Source: Planctomycetota bacterium (GTDB lineage: Bacteria > Planctomycetota > Planctomycetia > Planctomycetales > Planctomycetaceae). From it: 37,447 bases of DNA. This document shows positions 9,423 through 18,002 of this stretch, one piece after another. The translations under genes were made by a program, and so were the position numbers. Below the pieces are notes generated by a model that was given only the letters and a program-made list of their open reading frames with translations, ran no database searches and was not told the origin of the DNA. Numbering within the stretch: position 1 is the stretch's first letter; every line of letters begins with the position of its first letter. The stretch lies in NCBI GenBank assembly GCA_027624335.1, contig JAQBWV010000037.1, positions 1 to 37,447 of the forward strand, read 5' to 3'.

Positions 9423-9457
9423 AGAAGCCTCGCACTGATTGTCAGTGCGAGGCTTCT
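9423..9457 (+). terminator. Terminator hairpin after thiC
   Basis: Exact 16-bp arms (9423-9438 and 9442-9457, core AAGCCTCGCACTGA) close on a 3-base loop TTG, 54 bases after the thiC stop. The next gene is convergent and ends at 9489, so the hairpin can stop transcription from both sides. The following sequence CCTGCTTT is only partly T-rich. Confidence 0.85.
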
Positions 9458-9488
9458 CCTGCTTTACGGAATGGTTCGAAGCACACTG

Positions 9489-9833
9489 TCAGTTTCGCCC
9501 AGGTTTGCGGGTATCGATCACCGGGACAACACTCCGGTCGCGACGACCGTAAGATGAATTGAGATCCTGATTGACGCGGTCAAACTCCTGATTCCAGTCA
9601 CGACCGGGCATGACTCCCAACAGCGACGGGTTCTTTTCCTGTCCTTTCGGAGCCGTTGCTTCGGTCCAGCGTTCTTTCATCAAGTACCAGTCTCTACGCC
9701 ATTGAAACGCGATCTTTTCGCCGGACGTTGTCCAGAGCATACCCAGGCCGAAAACGGTGCTCATGGTAACGAAAAAGAGGATTGCCGATCGGACAAAGTC
9801 AGATGGTTGCGGTGCGTCTTGTTCGGGATCCAT
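9489..9833 (-). CDS. Small membrane protein of unknown function
   Basis: A 114-residue protein that I do not recognise. It starts MDPEQDAPQPSDF and has a single predicted transmembrane helix (about residues 12-34, FVRSAILFFVTMSTVFGLGMLW). A hydrophilic, highly charged tail rich in W, R, E and D follows, with WNQEFDRVNQDLN suggesting a short helix. I chose the ATG at 9833, which has AAAGG 7 bases upstream, over the longer frame opening at 9881. The gene is isolated, convergent to thiC and followed by its terminator. The composition fits a short bitopic protein, perhaps an accessory subunit of a larger membrane complex, but nothing in the context supports a specific role. Confidence 0.7.
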   Translation of the reverse strand: MDPEQDAPQPSDFVRSAILFFVTMSTVFGLGMLWTTSGEKIAFQWRRDWYLMKERWTEATAPKGQEKNPSLLGVMPGRDWNQEFDRVNQDLNSSYGRRDRSVVPVIDTRKPGRN

Positions 9834-10254
9834 TGTTGAGCCTTTTTCTCGCTGTCGGTTATAGAAGCGTCTGGTGCCCACTGCTGCATCGGCAGGGCGA
9901 ATCCTTCAGAGACCGTTGAATTCTGAAAACTGATTTCAACGATGCCGGGTTAAGTCTTGAACAACTCGAAGTTCGACTTTTGTTTTCGATGTCGAACTGC
10001 AACATCGTTCGAGCGTGATTGTTGCGTGGAGTCAACAAGGCTTTTCGCTAGTGTCTGGCCCTTCCGGCGATGATTGTCTTGCCGTGCACTTTCGAAGTGC
10101 ATGGCGTGATCGAAAGCAAACGCTGTTCCCGAATTTGTTGTGCCAGTCGTTCGGCCAGTTGCCTGACGGTTTCGATCAAGTAGACTTGCCAGTCGTGTCA
10201 CATTTTGACGGCTTCAATTGAATTGGCAGCTTTACGCCTTGAGGAGTGACGACA
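9834..10254. other. Gap of about 420 bases with one hairpin, no confident gene
   Basis: This divergent upstream region holds the ribosome sites of both flanking genes. The one clear structure is at 10081-10105: arms GCCGTGCACTT and AAGTGCATGGC pair over 11 positions (one G-T pair) around TCG. A minus-strand frame of 43 codons (10048-10179, TTG start) reads as a charged, protein-like helix (ETVRQLAERLAQQIREQR) but has no ribosome site and I do not call it a gene. Confidence 0.5.
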
Positions 10255-10770
10255 GTGAGCGGACTTGACCCTTTTCGAAACGTTGTGCTGGTATTGCTTG
10301 TAGTGGCTGGCTGCGTGCCTGCTCCTTCGTCAGGGATTGGTGTTCCTCGCGTTCCAACAGCCGAACCGTCTTCAACGGACACGGCGGCGGATTCCGCAAC
10401 GGAGCCAGGACCTGATGATCCAGACGCGCCGACCGAGTTCACGAAGACGGCCACTGGCCTGAAATATCGCATCTTGAGAAAGGGTGAAGGTCGCCAGCCG
10501 ACTGCGGATGACACTGTGAAATGCCACTACCGAGGAACTCTCGACGACGGCTCAGAATTCGACAGTTCGTACAGTCGAGGGCAAGCTGCCAGCTTCCCGC
10601 TCAACGGAGTCATCGCGGGCTGGACACAGGGACTGCAACTCGTTGGAGAAGGTGGAAAGATCGAATTGGAGATTCCATATCAACTCGGGTATGGAGAATC
10701 CGGGAGTCCACCGAAGATTCCTCCGAGTTCAACACTTCATTTCATTGTTGAACTGATTTCCGTGGAGTAG
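10255..10770 (+). CDS. FKBP-type peptidyl-prolyl cis-trans isomerase, lipoprotein
   Basis: A 171-residue protein with a lipoprotein signal (VVLVLLVVAGC, lipobox cysteine near residue 20), a low-complexity acidic/Pro/Ser linker of about 40 residues, and one FKBP domain (about residues 61-171). Key active-site regions are visible: VKCHYRGTLDDGSEFDSSY, VIAGWTQGLQLVGEGGK and the final STLHFIVELISVE. It should isomerise Xaa-Pro bonds in exported proteins, tethered to a membrane. The start is GTG 10255, since GAGGAG lies 8 bases upstream; another GTG at 10246 overlaps that site. The alpha/beta hydrolase gene begins about 150 bases downstream on the same strand and is also a predicted lipoprotein. 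Confidence 0.93.
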   Translation: MSGLDPFRNVVLVLLVVAGCVPAPSSGIGVPRVPTAEPSSTDTAADSATEPGPDDPDAPTEFTKTATGLKYRILRKGEGRQPTADDTVKCHYRGTLDDGSEFDSSYSRGQAASFPLNGVIAGWTQGLQLVGEGGKIELEIPYQLGYGESGSPPKIPPSSTLHFIVELISVE

Positions 10771-10923
10771 CACATGCTTCCTCAATACTGAAAGGGAGCG
10801 ACTGTTTGACATCCAGCAATTTCAGGCAGGTGCATGTCGTTCGACAACGTACCATCGACGTACAACCGACCGACTGAACGATTTGCGTGTCCGTTGGCGA
10901 GATTGTTGAAAGGATGGCGTGTA

Positions 10924-11835
10924 ATGAGCGTCAACCGACAATCGACCGTCTGGCTTCTCACGTTCCTGATCGCCGGTTGCTCTTCGAATGGTCTGGCGGT
11001 TCCGCCGCTGATCGCACAGACGTCAGCTGAGACACCAGCCGAATCATCCACACAGCAGAAGACTTCAACCGTGAGATCGCTGGACGAGTTGCTGCTTTTT
11101 CAGCCGACGAAATATCCGCAGGGTAACTGGGAGCCGAACGGTCTCGACTTCACCGATGTGTGGATCACATCGAAGGACGGCATGCAGATCCATGGTTGGT
11201 TCTGTCCTGCTGAGAAACCAAAGGGAGTCGTTCTGTACTGTCATGGCAACGGAGGGAACCTCGCCGGTCGAAGTTCGGTGTTGAGTTTGCTGCAACGGGA
11301 GATGGGAGTCTCCGTTCTGATTTTCGATTACCGCGGATACGGTCGCAGCAAGGGCCAGGCGACCGTTGCCGGAGCGCTGGACGATACCAGAGCGGCTCGC
11401 AGGGAACTGGCACAACTCGCCAAAGTCCGCGAGTCAGACATTGTCCTGTTTGGGAGGTCGCTCGGCGGAGCCATTGCCATTCAAATGGCGGCTGATGACC
11501 CGCCACGAGGACTGATCATCGAAAGCAGCTTTTCGTCCTTACGTGATGCCGCCCGCGAGCACTTTCCGAAGCTCGCCTGGATTGTGCCCAGAGACAAGCT
11601 GAACTCGACCCTTGCGATCACAGACGTGCGATGTCCGCTGCTTCAATGCCACGGCGACGCCGACCGAGTGATTTCGATTGAAAGCGGACGCAGGTTGTTC
11701 GCTGCTGCTGCCAAACCGAAGCAGTTTGTCACGCTGTCGGGACTGGGGCACAACGACCTGCCGACACGCGAGTATTACCAGACGATGAAACAGTATCTGG
11801 ATTCACTCCCGGCGCGACCACCGCTGCAGCCGTAA
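10924..11835 (+). CDS. Alpha/beta hydrolase, predicted lipoprotein
   Basis: A 303-residue serine hydrolase of the BEM46/YqiA-like (Abhydrolase, DUF-type) group. The N-terminus is a lipoprotein signal (WLLTFLIAGCSSNG). The oxyanion-hole motif HGNGGN, the nucleophile elbow GRSLGG (S179), the acid residue in CHGDADRVI (D245 or D247) and the histidine in LGHNDLP (H276) form a complete triad. This start (ATG 10924, AAAGGA upstream) gives a proper signal peptide; an upstream in-frame ATG at 10834 would bury it behind 30 residues. The substrate is unknown, with peptides, esters or acylated lipids all possible. It lies downstream of the FKBP gene, and both products may work at the same membrane surface. 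Confidence 0.9.
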   Translation: MSVNRQSTVWLLTFLIAGCSSNGLAVPPLIAQTSAETPAESSTQQKTSTVRSLDELLLFQPTKYPQGNWEPNGLDFTDVWITSKDGMQIHGWFCPAEKPKGVVLYCHGNGGNLAGRSSVLSLLQREMGVSVLIFDYRGYGRSKGQATVAGALDDTRAARRELAQLAKVRESDIVLFGRSLGGAIAIQMAADDPPRGLIIESSFSSLRDAAREHFPKLAWIVPRDKLNSTLAITDVRCPLLQCHGDADRVISIESGRRLFAAAAKPKQFVTLSGLGHNDLPTREYYQTMKQYLDSLPARPPLQP

Positions 11836-11906
11836 CGCGAAGCCAGTTGTAGTCCGCAGGGTGCGTGAATTGCGGCGGCGTAGCTCAACGAATGTGCCAC
11901 TCTCGA

Positions 11907-12374
11907 CTAACTTGATTTCTGCACGATGGGAATCGTCCGTGATTTCGCGGTTTCCGACTTACCGAGTCTTACGCTGAGGATGCCGTCGTTGACTTCGGCT
12001 GAGACTTCTTCGTGGTTGACTGGCACCGGCATCGGAACCGAATGTGAGAACGTACCGCGTGGGCGATTCTGGGTGTGGACGATGCAACCCGGCGAGGTCT
12101 CGGCCGCGGGTCGGTTTCCGCTGATCGTCAGCATGTTTCCGACGATCTTCACATCGAGACTGTCGTTGGCGACACCGGGCACATCGAGTGTCACGAGAAC
12201 CGCATCCGGAGTTTCGACCATGTCGATTTCAGGATGCCAGTCGCCTGTTCGAATGCCAAATGCATCCAGCGCCTTTCCGCCACCGTCACGGAGTCGTTCG
12301 ACGACTCGTTCGAGTTCTTCACGCAATCGGTCAGCCGAACCGAACAGTCCGCTGGTTTTACCAAAGTCAGTCAT
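11907..12374 (-). CDS. Small heat shock protein, Hsp20/alpha-crystallin family
   Basis: A 155-residue ATP-independent holdase. The alpha-crystallin domain spans about residues 47-140 (from WHPEIDMVETPDAVLV to GILSVRLGK), with the family-typical DVPGV and VNDGILSVRLGK blocks. The C-terminus carries the IXI motif as RTIPIV, which mediates oligomer assembly. I chose ATG 12374 (MTDFGKTSG), with AAGG upstream; the frame continues to 12470 without added homology. No CIRCE or ROSE-type element was recognised in the 206 bases upstream. It is convergent with the hydrolase gene, 71 bases apart. Confidence 0.93.
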   Translation of the reverse strand: MTDFGKTSGLFGSADRLREELERVVERLRDGGGKALDAFGIRTGDWHPEIDMVETPDAVLVTLDVPGVANDSLDVKIVGNMLTISGNRPAAETSPGCIVHTQNRPRGTFSHSVPMPVPVNHEEVSAEVNDGILSVRLGKSETAKSRTIPIVQKSS

Positions 12375-12580
12375 GATGCGGGCCTTTTTGGTGAATGATG
12401 AAAGCGAAACTGCCTGAGTGAGTAAATCGTTCCGGCAGTGATCGTGCCTCGGTGGGCAATGGCCTGTCAAGCTTCGATTGCCTCGCGAAAGGAGTTCCGC
12501 GTGACATGACCGCGAACGTGAGCATCGCGTTCACAACCTGCGTATCGCGTCTCAATTCGCGGCATTGCGATGGACAGGTC

Positions 12581-14509
12581 TCAAGCGTCGTACGTCTGCA
12601 TGATATCCATTTCGCTGACCCCGGCCAAAGCGGAGAAACCACCATCGACGATGGCCTCGCCCAGCTTTGTCACCGTGCGGAAATACTTGCCCGAAGGCAA
12701 TTCACCCGTGATACGTCGGCGAAGCGTCAGACACAGGACATCGGCAGACGCTCGAATGATCTCGTCTTCCTGGCGGCCTGCGTAGATCGCTGTGACCAGA
12801 ACGACGATCATGTCCTGGATCCGTTGCGAAAGATCGGCCATCGCACATTGACGGTCTGCGAGTGTCAGTTTGTATTTGAACATCAGACTGTCAACAGTCA
12901 GCCGGCTCTTCTGAAGTCGATCGGCCGCCCATTGCGCGTGTGCGGCGAGCTTCGGGTCTGACAGTCGAATGCTGGCTCGCTGAGCGCCGCCGACCATCTG
13001 CTTCACTTTCCAGCCGAGATACGGCATCGTGGGTCCGGCCAACGCCATCGCGTGTGCCGGGTTAAACGGATTGGGTTTTCGAATGCCGGCTTTGGCGAGT
13101 GCTTTGCCGATTGGTTCGAAGTAGGTCGATCCGTGAACTTTGACCAGCGACTTGAAGAAGGCCATGCCGAGCATCTCGCCTTCACCTTCGTAGATACACG
13201 GAGCAAGGAAGTCATGCACGTTATCGCCGAACAGGTGCCCTTTCAGGAACGACCGTCCACCGTGCGTCTTCATGAAGAGTTCAATCGCTGCTTCTTTTTG
13301 AGATTCGCTGCCGAAGATCTTGGCGATGATGCATTCCATTTCCCCACGATAGCCTTCGTCGAGCAGCGATGAGCACCAGTCAGTCAGCGCATCACACGCG
13401 ACGATCAGACCGGCCATGTGACCGATTCGCCGTTGCACCAGTTCCCGTGTGTTGATTTTCGCTCCGTAGGTAGTGCGGAACTTCCCCCACGGCAGAATGT
13501 TCTTAAGCATGACTCGCATCGTGCCAGCCGCTCCTGCGACAAGAGCGACTCGACCGCGGTTCAGTCCGTGATAGGCGATCGTCAGGCCGTCGCCTTTGCC
13601 GGGATCCAGCAGGTTCCGGGCGGGGACTCGGAAGTTCTTGAATTTAAGACCGTTGTTCCAGGAATGCTGCAGGGCATAAATGCCGTAAGGCACCATCTGA
13701 AACTGGTCGTTTTCTTTTTCCGGCAAGTCGGCGATCAGGACGGACGGCTTGCCTTCGATCAGGCAGACGATCGCAATCGTTCGACCGGGGATCGCGTTCG
13801 TGATGAACAGCTTCTCGCCGTTGACGACGTAATCGTCTCCGTCGAGTTTTGCTGTCGTTCGCAGCGCGGTCAGGTCAGAACCCGCTGCGGGCTCCGTCAG
13901 CGCGAAAGCGGAGATACGTTCTCCGCTGGCGAGCTTCGGCAGGATGCGCGACTTCTGCTCGGGCGAACCAAAAGCCAACAGGGGATCAACCGCTCCAATA
14001 CAGCCATGCACAGACGCCGTCCCCGCGACGGTCGGGTCAACAGTGGCAACTCGGGTCAGGAATTTTGCGAAGGCAGAGAACGGTGCGCCGCTGCCGCCGT
14101 GTTCCTGCGGGACAAGCAACCCCCAATAGCCGGCGTCACCAAGACTGTCGAGAAGCTCGGTAGACATCTTGCCGTTCGCATCGTATGCCGTGCCGGCTTC
14201 GTGCATGTCACGGATCAGGTCGACGGATTTTTCCATGACCTGATCGCAGGCTGGTGGTGTCGGAGATTCGTTTGGCGCAAACAGTTCGAGAGGAAACGTG
14301 TCACCCCAGACGGCCTGATGGCAGGGGCTGCCCTCCGTTCGGTATTTCACAGCGAAGAGTTCCTCGACCTGCTCGTCGGCTCGATCGATGGCCCCCGTCT
14401 TGCGGGCTTCCTCGTCACTCTTTCCACTGAGCTTCAAAGCCGTTTCGACGAAATTATCGCCTGGCGGAGTTTCGGAGTCTGGCTTCCGGGGAGTTGCGTC
14501 AGTTGACAT
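12581..14509 (-). CDS. Acyl-CoA dehydrogenase, FadE-like long form
   Basis: A 642-residue FAD flavoenzyme that introduces the alpha-beta double bond in acyl-CoA during beta-oxidation. The core ACAD fold runs from about residue 85 to 460, with [11 protein letters not shown] (flavin/substrate contacts, 202-212), the [15 protein letters not shown] strand and the catalytic glutamate in CIYEGEGEM (E441). A further ~180-residue C-terminal helical domain distinguishes it from ~380-residue ACADs and matches the large FadE/ACAD9-like group. An unusual charged N-terminal extension of ~80 residues precedes the fold. The start at 14509 has AAGGA 8 bases upstream. No electron-transfer flavoprotein or other beta-oxidation gene is nearby. 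Confidence 0.94.
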   Translation of the reverse strand: MSTDATPRKPDSETPPGDNFVETALKLSGKSDEEARKTGAIDRADEQVEELFAVKYRTEGSPCHQAVWGDTFPLELFAPNESPTPPACDQVMEKSVDLIRDMHEAGTAYDANGKMSTELLDSLGDAGYWGLLVPQEHGGSGAPFSAFAKFLTRVATVDPTVAGTASVHGCIGAVDPLLAFGSPEQKSRILPKLASGERISAFALTEPAAGSDLTALRTTAKLDGDDYVVNGEKLFITNAIPGRTIAIVCLIEGKPSVLIADLPEKENDQFQMVPYGIYALQHSWNNGLKFKNFRVPARNLLDPGKGDGLTIAYHGLNRGRVALVAGAAGTMRVMLKNILPWGKFRTTYGAKINTRELVQRRIGHMAGLIVACDALTDWCSSLLDEGYRGEMECIIAKIFGSESQKEAAIELFMKTHGGRSFLKGHLFGDNVHDFLAPCIYEGEGEMLGMAFFKSLVKVHGSTYFEPIGKALAKAGIRKPNPFNPAHAMALAGPTMPYLGWKVKQMVGGAQRASIRLSDPKLAAHAQWAADRLQKSRLTVDSLMFKYKLTLADRQCAMADLSQRIQDMIVVLVTAIYAGRQEDEIIRASADVLCLTLRRRITGELPSGKYFRTVTKLGEAIVDGGFSALAGVSEMDIMQTYDA

Positions 14510-14749
14510 CGCGAGATCCTTTACGCTGGAGTCATCCTGTCGAGTCGAACGGGGGCGTCCGGTGGAGGTGCGCAGTAGCCAGTCGCGAATGATAATCGCA
14601 GTTTGACGCTGCTCTCATGAACCAGTTCCTGCGGTCCGTCGACAAGGTTACCACGATCTGTTCACATCGCAGAAGATGAGTTTTCCCGAAGCGACGGGCA
14701 CAAGTCCGAACCACGATTCAGACGAAGCAGGAACATTGTTGAATGGTCT

Positions 14750-15646
14750 CTAATTTCGCCCAGGGCCTGTTTCGGCGGCAGTATTCGATTTCGAAGTAGC
14801 GGTCTGCGGGACTTCTTCAGCGGGGGGCACTGCCACTGGAGGCTGAGCAAAGACATACTCCTGGTCGAGCGAGATTGCCTGGCGTCGTTCGACAAGCCCC
14901 TTATCGCCGACGAGCGGCATCCTGATACGTGCTCCGGCGAATCGAGTTTTTTCGTAAATCGTTCCGCTCTGAAATGGGCCGACTCCGAACATCCATGAGT
15001 CGTGTGCGCTGCTTCTGGCGGTCGCGACGCCGGACTGCCAGACGGGATAACCTGACTTCGCTTCATAGGCGAAGACCGCCAGCTTTGTGGCGGCGCTCTG
15101 GTCGCTCTTGCGGGCCAGTGACAGTTCTGGAATGGTTGGAATCGTAGGTGCCCCTGGCATGATCGATGCCGCCTGCGTCAGGAGATTGTTCGACGGAATT
15201 CCGTAAGTAACTTCGTGTTCGTTAGCTCCGAGCACGCCGAGACGAGGCTCGACGATGACCTCGGCGTCTTTACTGCTGTCGATGAGAACGCCTCCAGCCG
15301 AAGCCAATTGATTGCGGACCGAACTGACGACGTAATCGGCGTTTACGAATGTCGTCGTTTTGCCGACGTTAATATACGACGTGTCGACAAAGCACCGACG
15401 CCCTTCGAGCGGCGAAAAATCAATGCTGCGAATTGCCCTGTCAACGCTGTCGGACAGGACGAGCTGTTCGGTAGCAGTATTCCGAACGGTCTTTCCACAG
15501 CCGCTTAGCACCGGCATCAAGCAGACGATTACCAGCACGAAGAACTGCTGGACAACGGCGCGCGCGTACCCGCTATCAGACCGCAGTAATGTTGCTTGCG
15601 GCGCAGAATCTGCGTAAATCGGTATCCGTGAGGACTGACCGTGCAT
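14750..15646 (-). CDS. DUF6655-like planctomycete lipoprotein
   Basis: A ~298-residue protein resembling the DUF6655 family from memory of its conserved strings (RNTATEQLVLSDSVDRAI, EPRLGVLGANEHEVTYGIP, PVWQSGVA). No enzymatic motif is visible and the function of the family is unknown. A hydrophobic stretch ends in a lipobox (PVLSGC), so the mature protein would be lipid-anchored. It ends in a Pro/Ala/Glu-rich tail of about 35 residues. The start is uncertain: ATG 15646 leaves 30 residues before the hydrophobic core, which is long for a signal, and no ribosome site is obvious; an in-frame ATG at 15775 is even further away. It lies 235 bases downstream of the GT39-like gene on the same strand. 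Confidence 0.78.
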   Translation of the reverse strand: MHGQSSRIPIYADSAPQATLLRSDSGYARAVVQQFFVLVIVCLMPVLSGCGKTVRNTATEQLVLSDSVDRAIRSIDFSPLEGRRCFVDTSYINVGKTTTFVNADYVVSSVRNQLASAGGVLIDSSKDAEVIVEPRLGVLGANEHEVTYGIPSNNLLTQAASIMPGAPTIPTIPELSLARKSDQSAATKLAVFAYEAKSGYPVWQSGVATARSSAHDSWMFGVGPFQSGTIYEKTRFAGARIRMPLVGDKGLVERRQAISLDQEYVFAQPPVAVPPAEEVPQTATSKSNTAAETGPGRN

Positions 15647-15881
15647 GTGGTTTGGAACTGGTAAGTGCTGTATCGGGCAGGTTGTACAGGGAAGGCGGCA
15701 GGGACACTGAGTGGGACGCTGTTGGCGAGGATGCACTTCGAATTCGGGAGGGACTCGACAAAAAACACCACGCAACGACGGACGAAATGTAGCCGAGTAC
15801 CAGTCTGCGAGCCTATAGCGTTCTGGTCAGGCGACTGACGTCTCCAGACGCCGAGTGTCGCTTGAATCATCGGCCGGCGAA

Positions 15882-17882
15882 TTACCGGATCCGGTCAAGC
15901 CGACCAGAGGCCGCATCGAAGCTAAACAGGCGGCGATCGGGGAACGCTTTCGCGGCGAGCCGGACTGTGTCTTCTTCAGAGGTCCGAGCGTCGGCGGGCA
16001 GTCTACCAATCAGAATCGGGCCGTTCAGCGATGGATGGTTGCTGACGTAGTCAATGTGACGTTCTGACTCCAAGTGCCGCACCAGCACCAGAGCCGGACT
16101 CGGTGACAACTGCTGCTCCAGAAGTTGACGGAAGTTGAAGTAGCGAATGCGGGAAAACGCCACCTGGTTGATGCCGGCGTTCAGCCTGGAGACTCCCTGA
16201 AACGGTGGTATGGCAAGATTGTTGGTCGTGATGCTGGCCGCCACCAGAAGTCCGATCCAGGGGATCATCCACGGTCGCTCCAGCTTGCGAAAAACGGAGC
16301 ACAGCAACTGCACCGCCGCCGAAACGATCAGGCACCAGAGGATTCCGGACTCGAACACGTAGTGCCAGTGGAAGATGCCGTCGAACCAGTACGGAACATG
16401 GACCGCGTGCAGCGACACAATGGCTCCGACGATCAGCCACCACCGCCGGTCGAGATTTCTCCACGCGCCGACCAGGAATACCGAGCCCAGCAGAACGCAG
16501 GCAACCAGTCCGAGCGTCCATTGCCAGCTCGCCAGAAACCGATGGCCGACGTTCTGAATCGCCAGTTCGGCATTAAGATTCACAGCCAGATCGTTGTAAC
16601 TATGAAGTGTCCGGTCAGAAATCAGCGGTCTCGCTCGTTCAACATTGTCGAAGCCAAACATGTGCCCCGGTGTGAAGAGTTCTGTGTAAAGGTAATAAGG
16701 TGTTGTGAATGCGCTGCCGGTCGTGCTTGCGTTATAAACGGCGACGATCCCGAATCCGACGGTCAGCGGAATCGCAAAACCACCAAAGAGCACTGCGGAG
16801 ACTCGGGATTGGCGTCGAGCGTGCCTGATGAGCCAGGCCGCCACCCACACTCCGAATGGAAATCCCACTCCGGCGGCGGTCATCGGTCGGCACAACATCG
16901 CGAACGCCAGGCCGAATCCTGACAATCCTGCAGCGACGGCAATTGCTGCGATATAGCGAACGCGCGGGAGATCTGCTGCGGGCTCGTCCAGGAGTCGTTG
17001 AAGCCTCAGAAAGGCGTAGATAAACAGCCCCAGTCCCAACAGCGTCGGCTGGTGAGCGAGCAGCAGATTGCCGAACAGAACAAGTCCCGGAGAGAGAGCC
17101 GCAAGGATTCCGGCCAACAGGCCGACGCCGTTGCATGACAATTCTCGCCCGATCAGAAACACGAACACGCACACACAAACCGTCGCCAGCCACTGCCCGG
17201 CAAACGGGTTTCCGAGCATCAGAAACGGTGTGAGCCAGATGCCGGTGCCGGGGAAATATCGGCTCGCAAAGTGACCCTCGTTCAGTACGTGCATCTGGTC
17301 GAAGATCCGTGCCGCCGTCGGATGGCTGGCGAACGACAGCCGTCCAGCAGCAATTGTTTCCGCCTGAAACAGATAGCTGTACTCATCGTGGAAGGCTGGT
17401 GGCAACGCGCCGAAGGCTACTCCGTCGGCAGTCACGGGAGTGCCGGCAACTCTTAGACACGACACCAGACTCACGCACGCGACGAAGCCGGCGGCCAGAA
17501 TCAAATGCAGCATTCCATGGTTCGGTTTACTTCGCGGAGACTCGACGAGCCAGTTTATGAACTGCAAAACAAAACGCGGCGGCCGGCTCATCAAAGGCTG
17601 TCGCAACACCCACATCAATGGCGTCAGGATCACGAGCAGTGCGAATGGCGTTGTGTCGACATTCATGTCGAACAGCCACGCGGTGCCCGGCTCACCTGTC
17701 AGAGCGTTCCACCGGGCAATCTCTGCCGGGACGATGAACGCCAGTGAAAGCGCGATGCCAATGGCGAAACCGATCATGACTCGGCGTACGGACACTACTT
17801 CTCCAGCCGCCGACTCTGACTCTGATTGCAGAGACACTGGCCGCACTGGCAATGAGGGGCCACTGGATGACTGTCTGGTCAC
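15882..17882 (-). CDS. GT39/ArnT-like multispan glycosyltransferase, putative
   Basis: A 666-residue integral membrane protein with roughly 12 hydrophobic segments and a soluble C-terminal part of ~100 residues. Its first large non-cytoplasmic loop carries an acidic DE pair in FHDEYSYLF (D166, E167), placed like the metal/catalytic aspartate-glutamate of GT-C enzymes such as ArnT and PMT. This, with the fold layout, supports a polyprenyl-phosphate-sugar-dependent transferase, but sequence similarity is weak. The start is GTG 17882, with GGAAG 8 bases upstream. It lies 120 bases downstream of the TolC-like gene on the same strand. The acceptor could be lipid, protein or cell-surface glycan; an unrelated polytopic protein cannot be excluded. 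Confidence 0.7.
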   Translation of the reverse strand: MTRQSSSGPSLPVRPVSLQSESESAAGEVVSVRRVMIGFAIGIALSLAFIVPAEIARWNALTGEPGTAWLFDMNVDTTPFALLVILTPLMWVLRQPLMSRPPRFVLQFINWLVESPRSKPNHGMLHLILAAGFVACVSLVSCLRVAGTPVTADGVAFGALPPAFHDEYSYLFQAETIAAGRLSFASHPTAARIFDQMHVLNEGHFASRYFPGTGIWLTPFLMLGNPFAGQWLATVCVCVFVFLIGRELSCNGVGLLAGILAALSPGLVLFGNLLLAHQPTLLGLGLFIYAFLRLQRLLDEPAADLPRVRYIAAIAVAAGLSGFGLAFAMLCRPMTAAGVGFPFGVWVAAWLIRHARRQSRVSAVLFGGFAIPLTVGFGIVAVYNASTTGSAFTTPYYLYTELFTPGHMFGFDNVERARPLISDRTLHSYNDLAVNLNAELAIQNVGHRFLASWQWTLGLVACVLLGSVFLVGAWRNLDRRWWLIVGAIVSLHAVHVPYWFDGIFHWHYVFESGILWCLIVSAAVQLLCSVFRKLERPWMIPWIGLLVAASITTNNLAIPPFQGVSRLNAGINQVAFSRIRYFNFRQLLEQQLSPSPALVLVRHLESERHIDYVSNHPSLNGPILIGRLPADARTSEEDTVRLAAKAFPDRRLFSFDAASGRLDRIR

Positions 17883-18002
17883 GCAACATCTTCCGGCACG
17901 GCGGTCACAATTCGATTCCCTCTACACGCCTCGATGACGGCTGTACGCCGCTGTCTACAATCGGACGGAGTGTCCAGCAGAATTCAGAGGCCATCGAAGG
18001 TA

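Noticed and set aside
10048..10179. Minus-strand 43-codon frame with a protein-like helix
   Set aside because: It needs a TTG start without a ribosome site, and the hairpin at 10081-10105 lies inside it; too weak to call.
12375..12580. CIRCE-type heat-shock operator upstream of the small heat-shock gene
   Set aside because: No TTAGCACTC/GAGTGCTAA arms are present.
13418..14506. Long plus-strand open frame inside the acyl-CoA dehydrogenase gene (362 codons)
   Set aside because: Antisense shadow of a clear ACAD; its Arg-rich, low-complexity reading has no recognisable domain.
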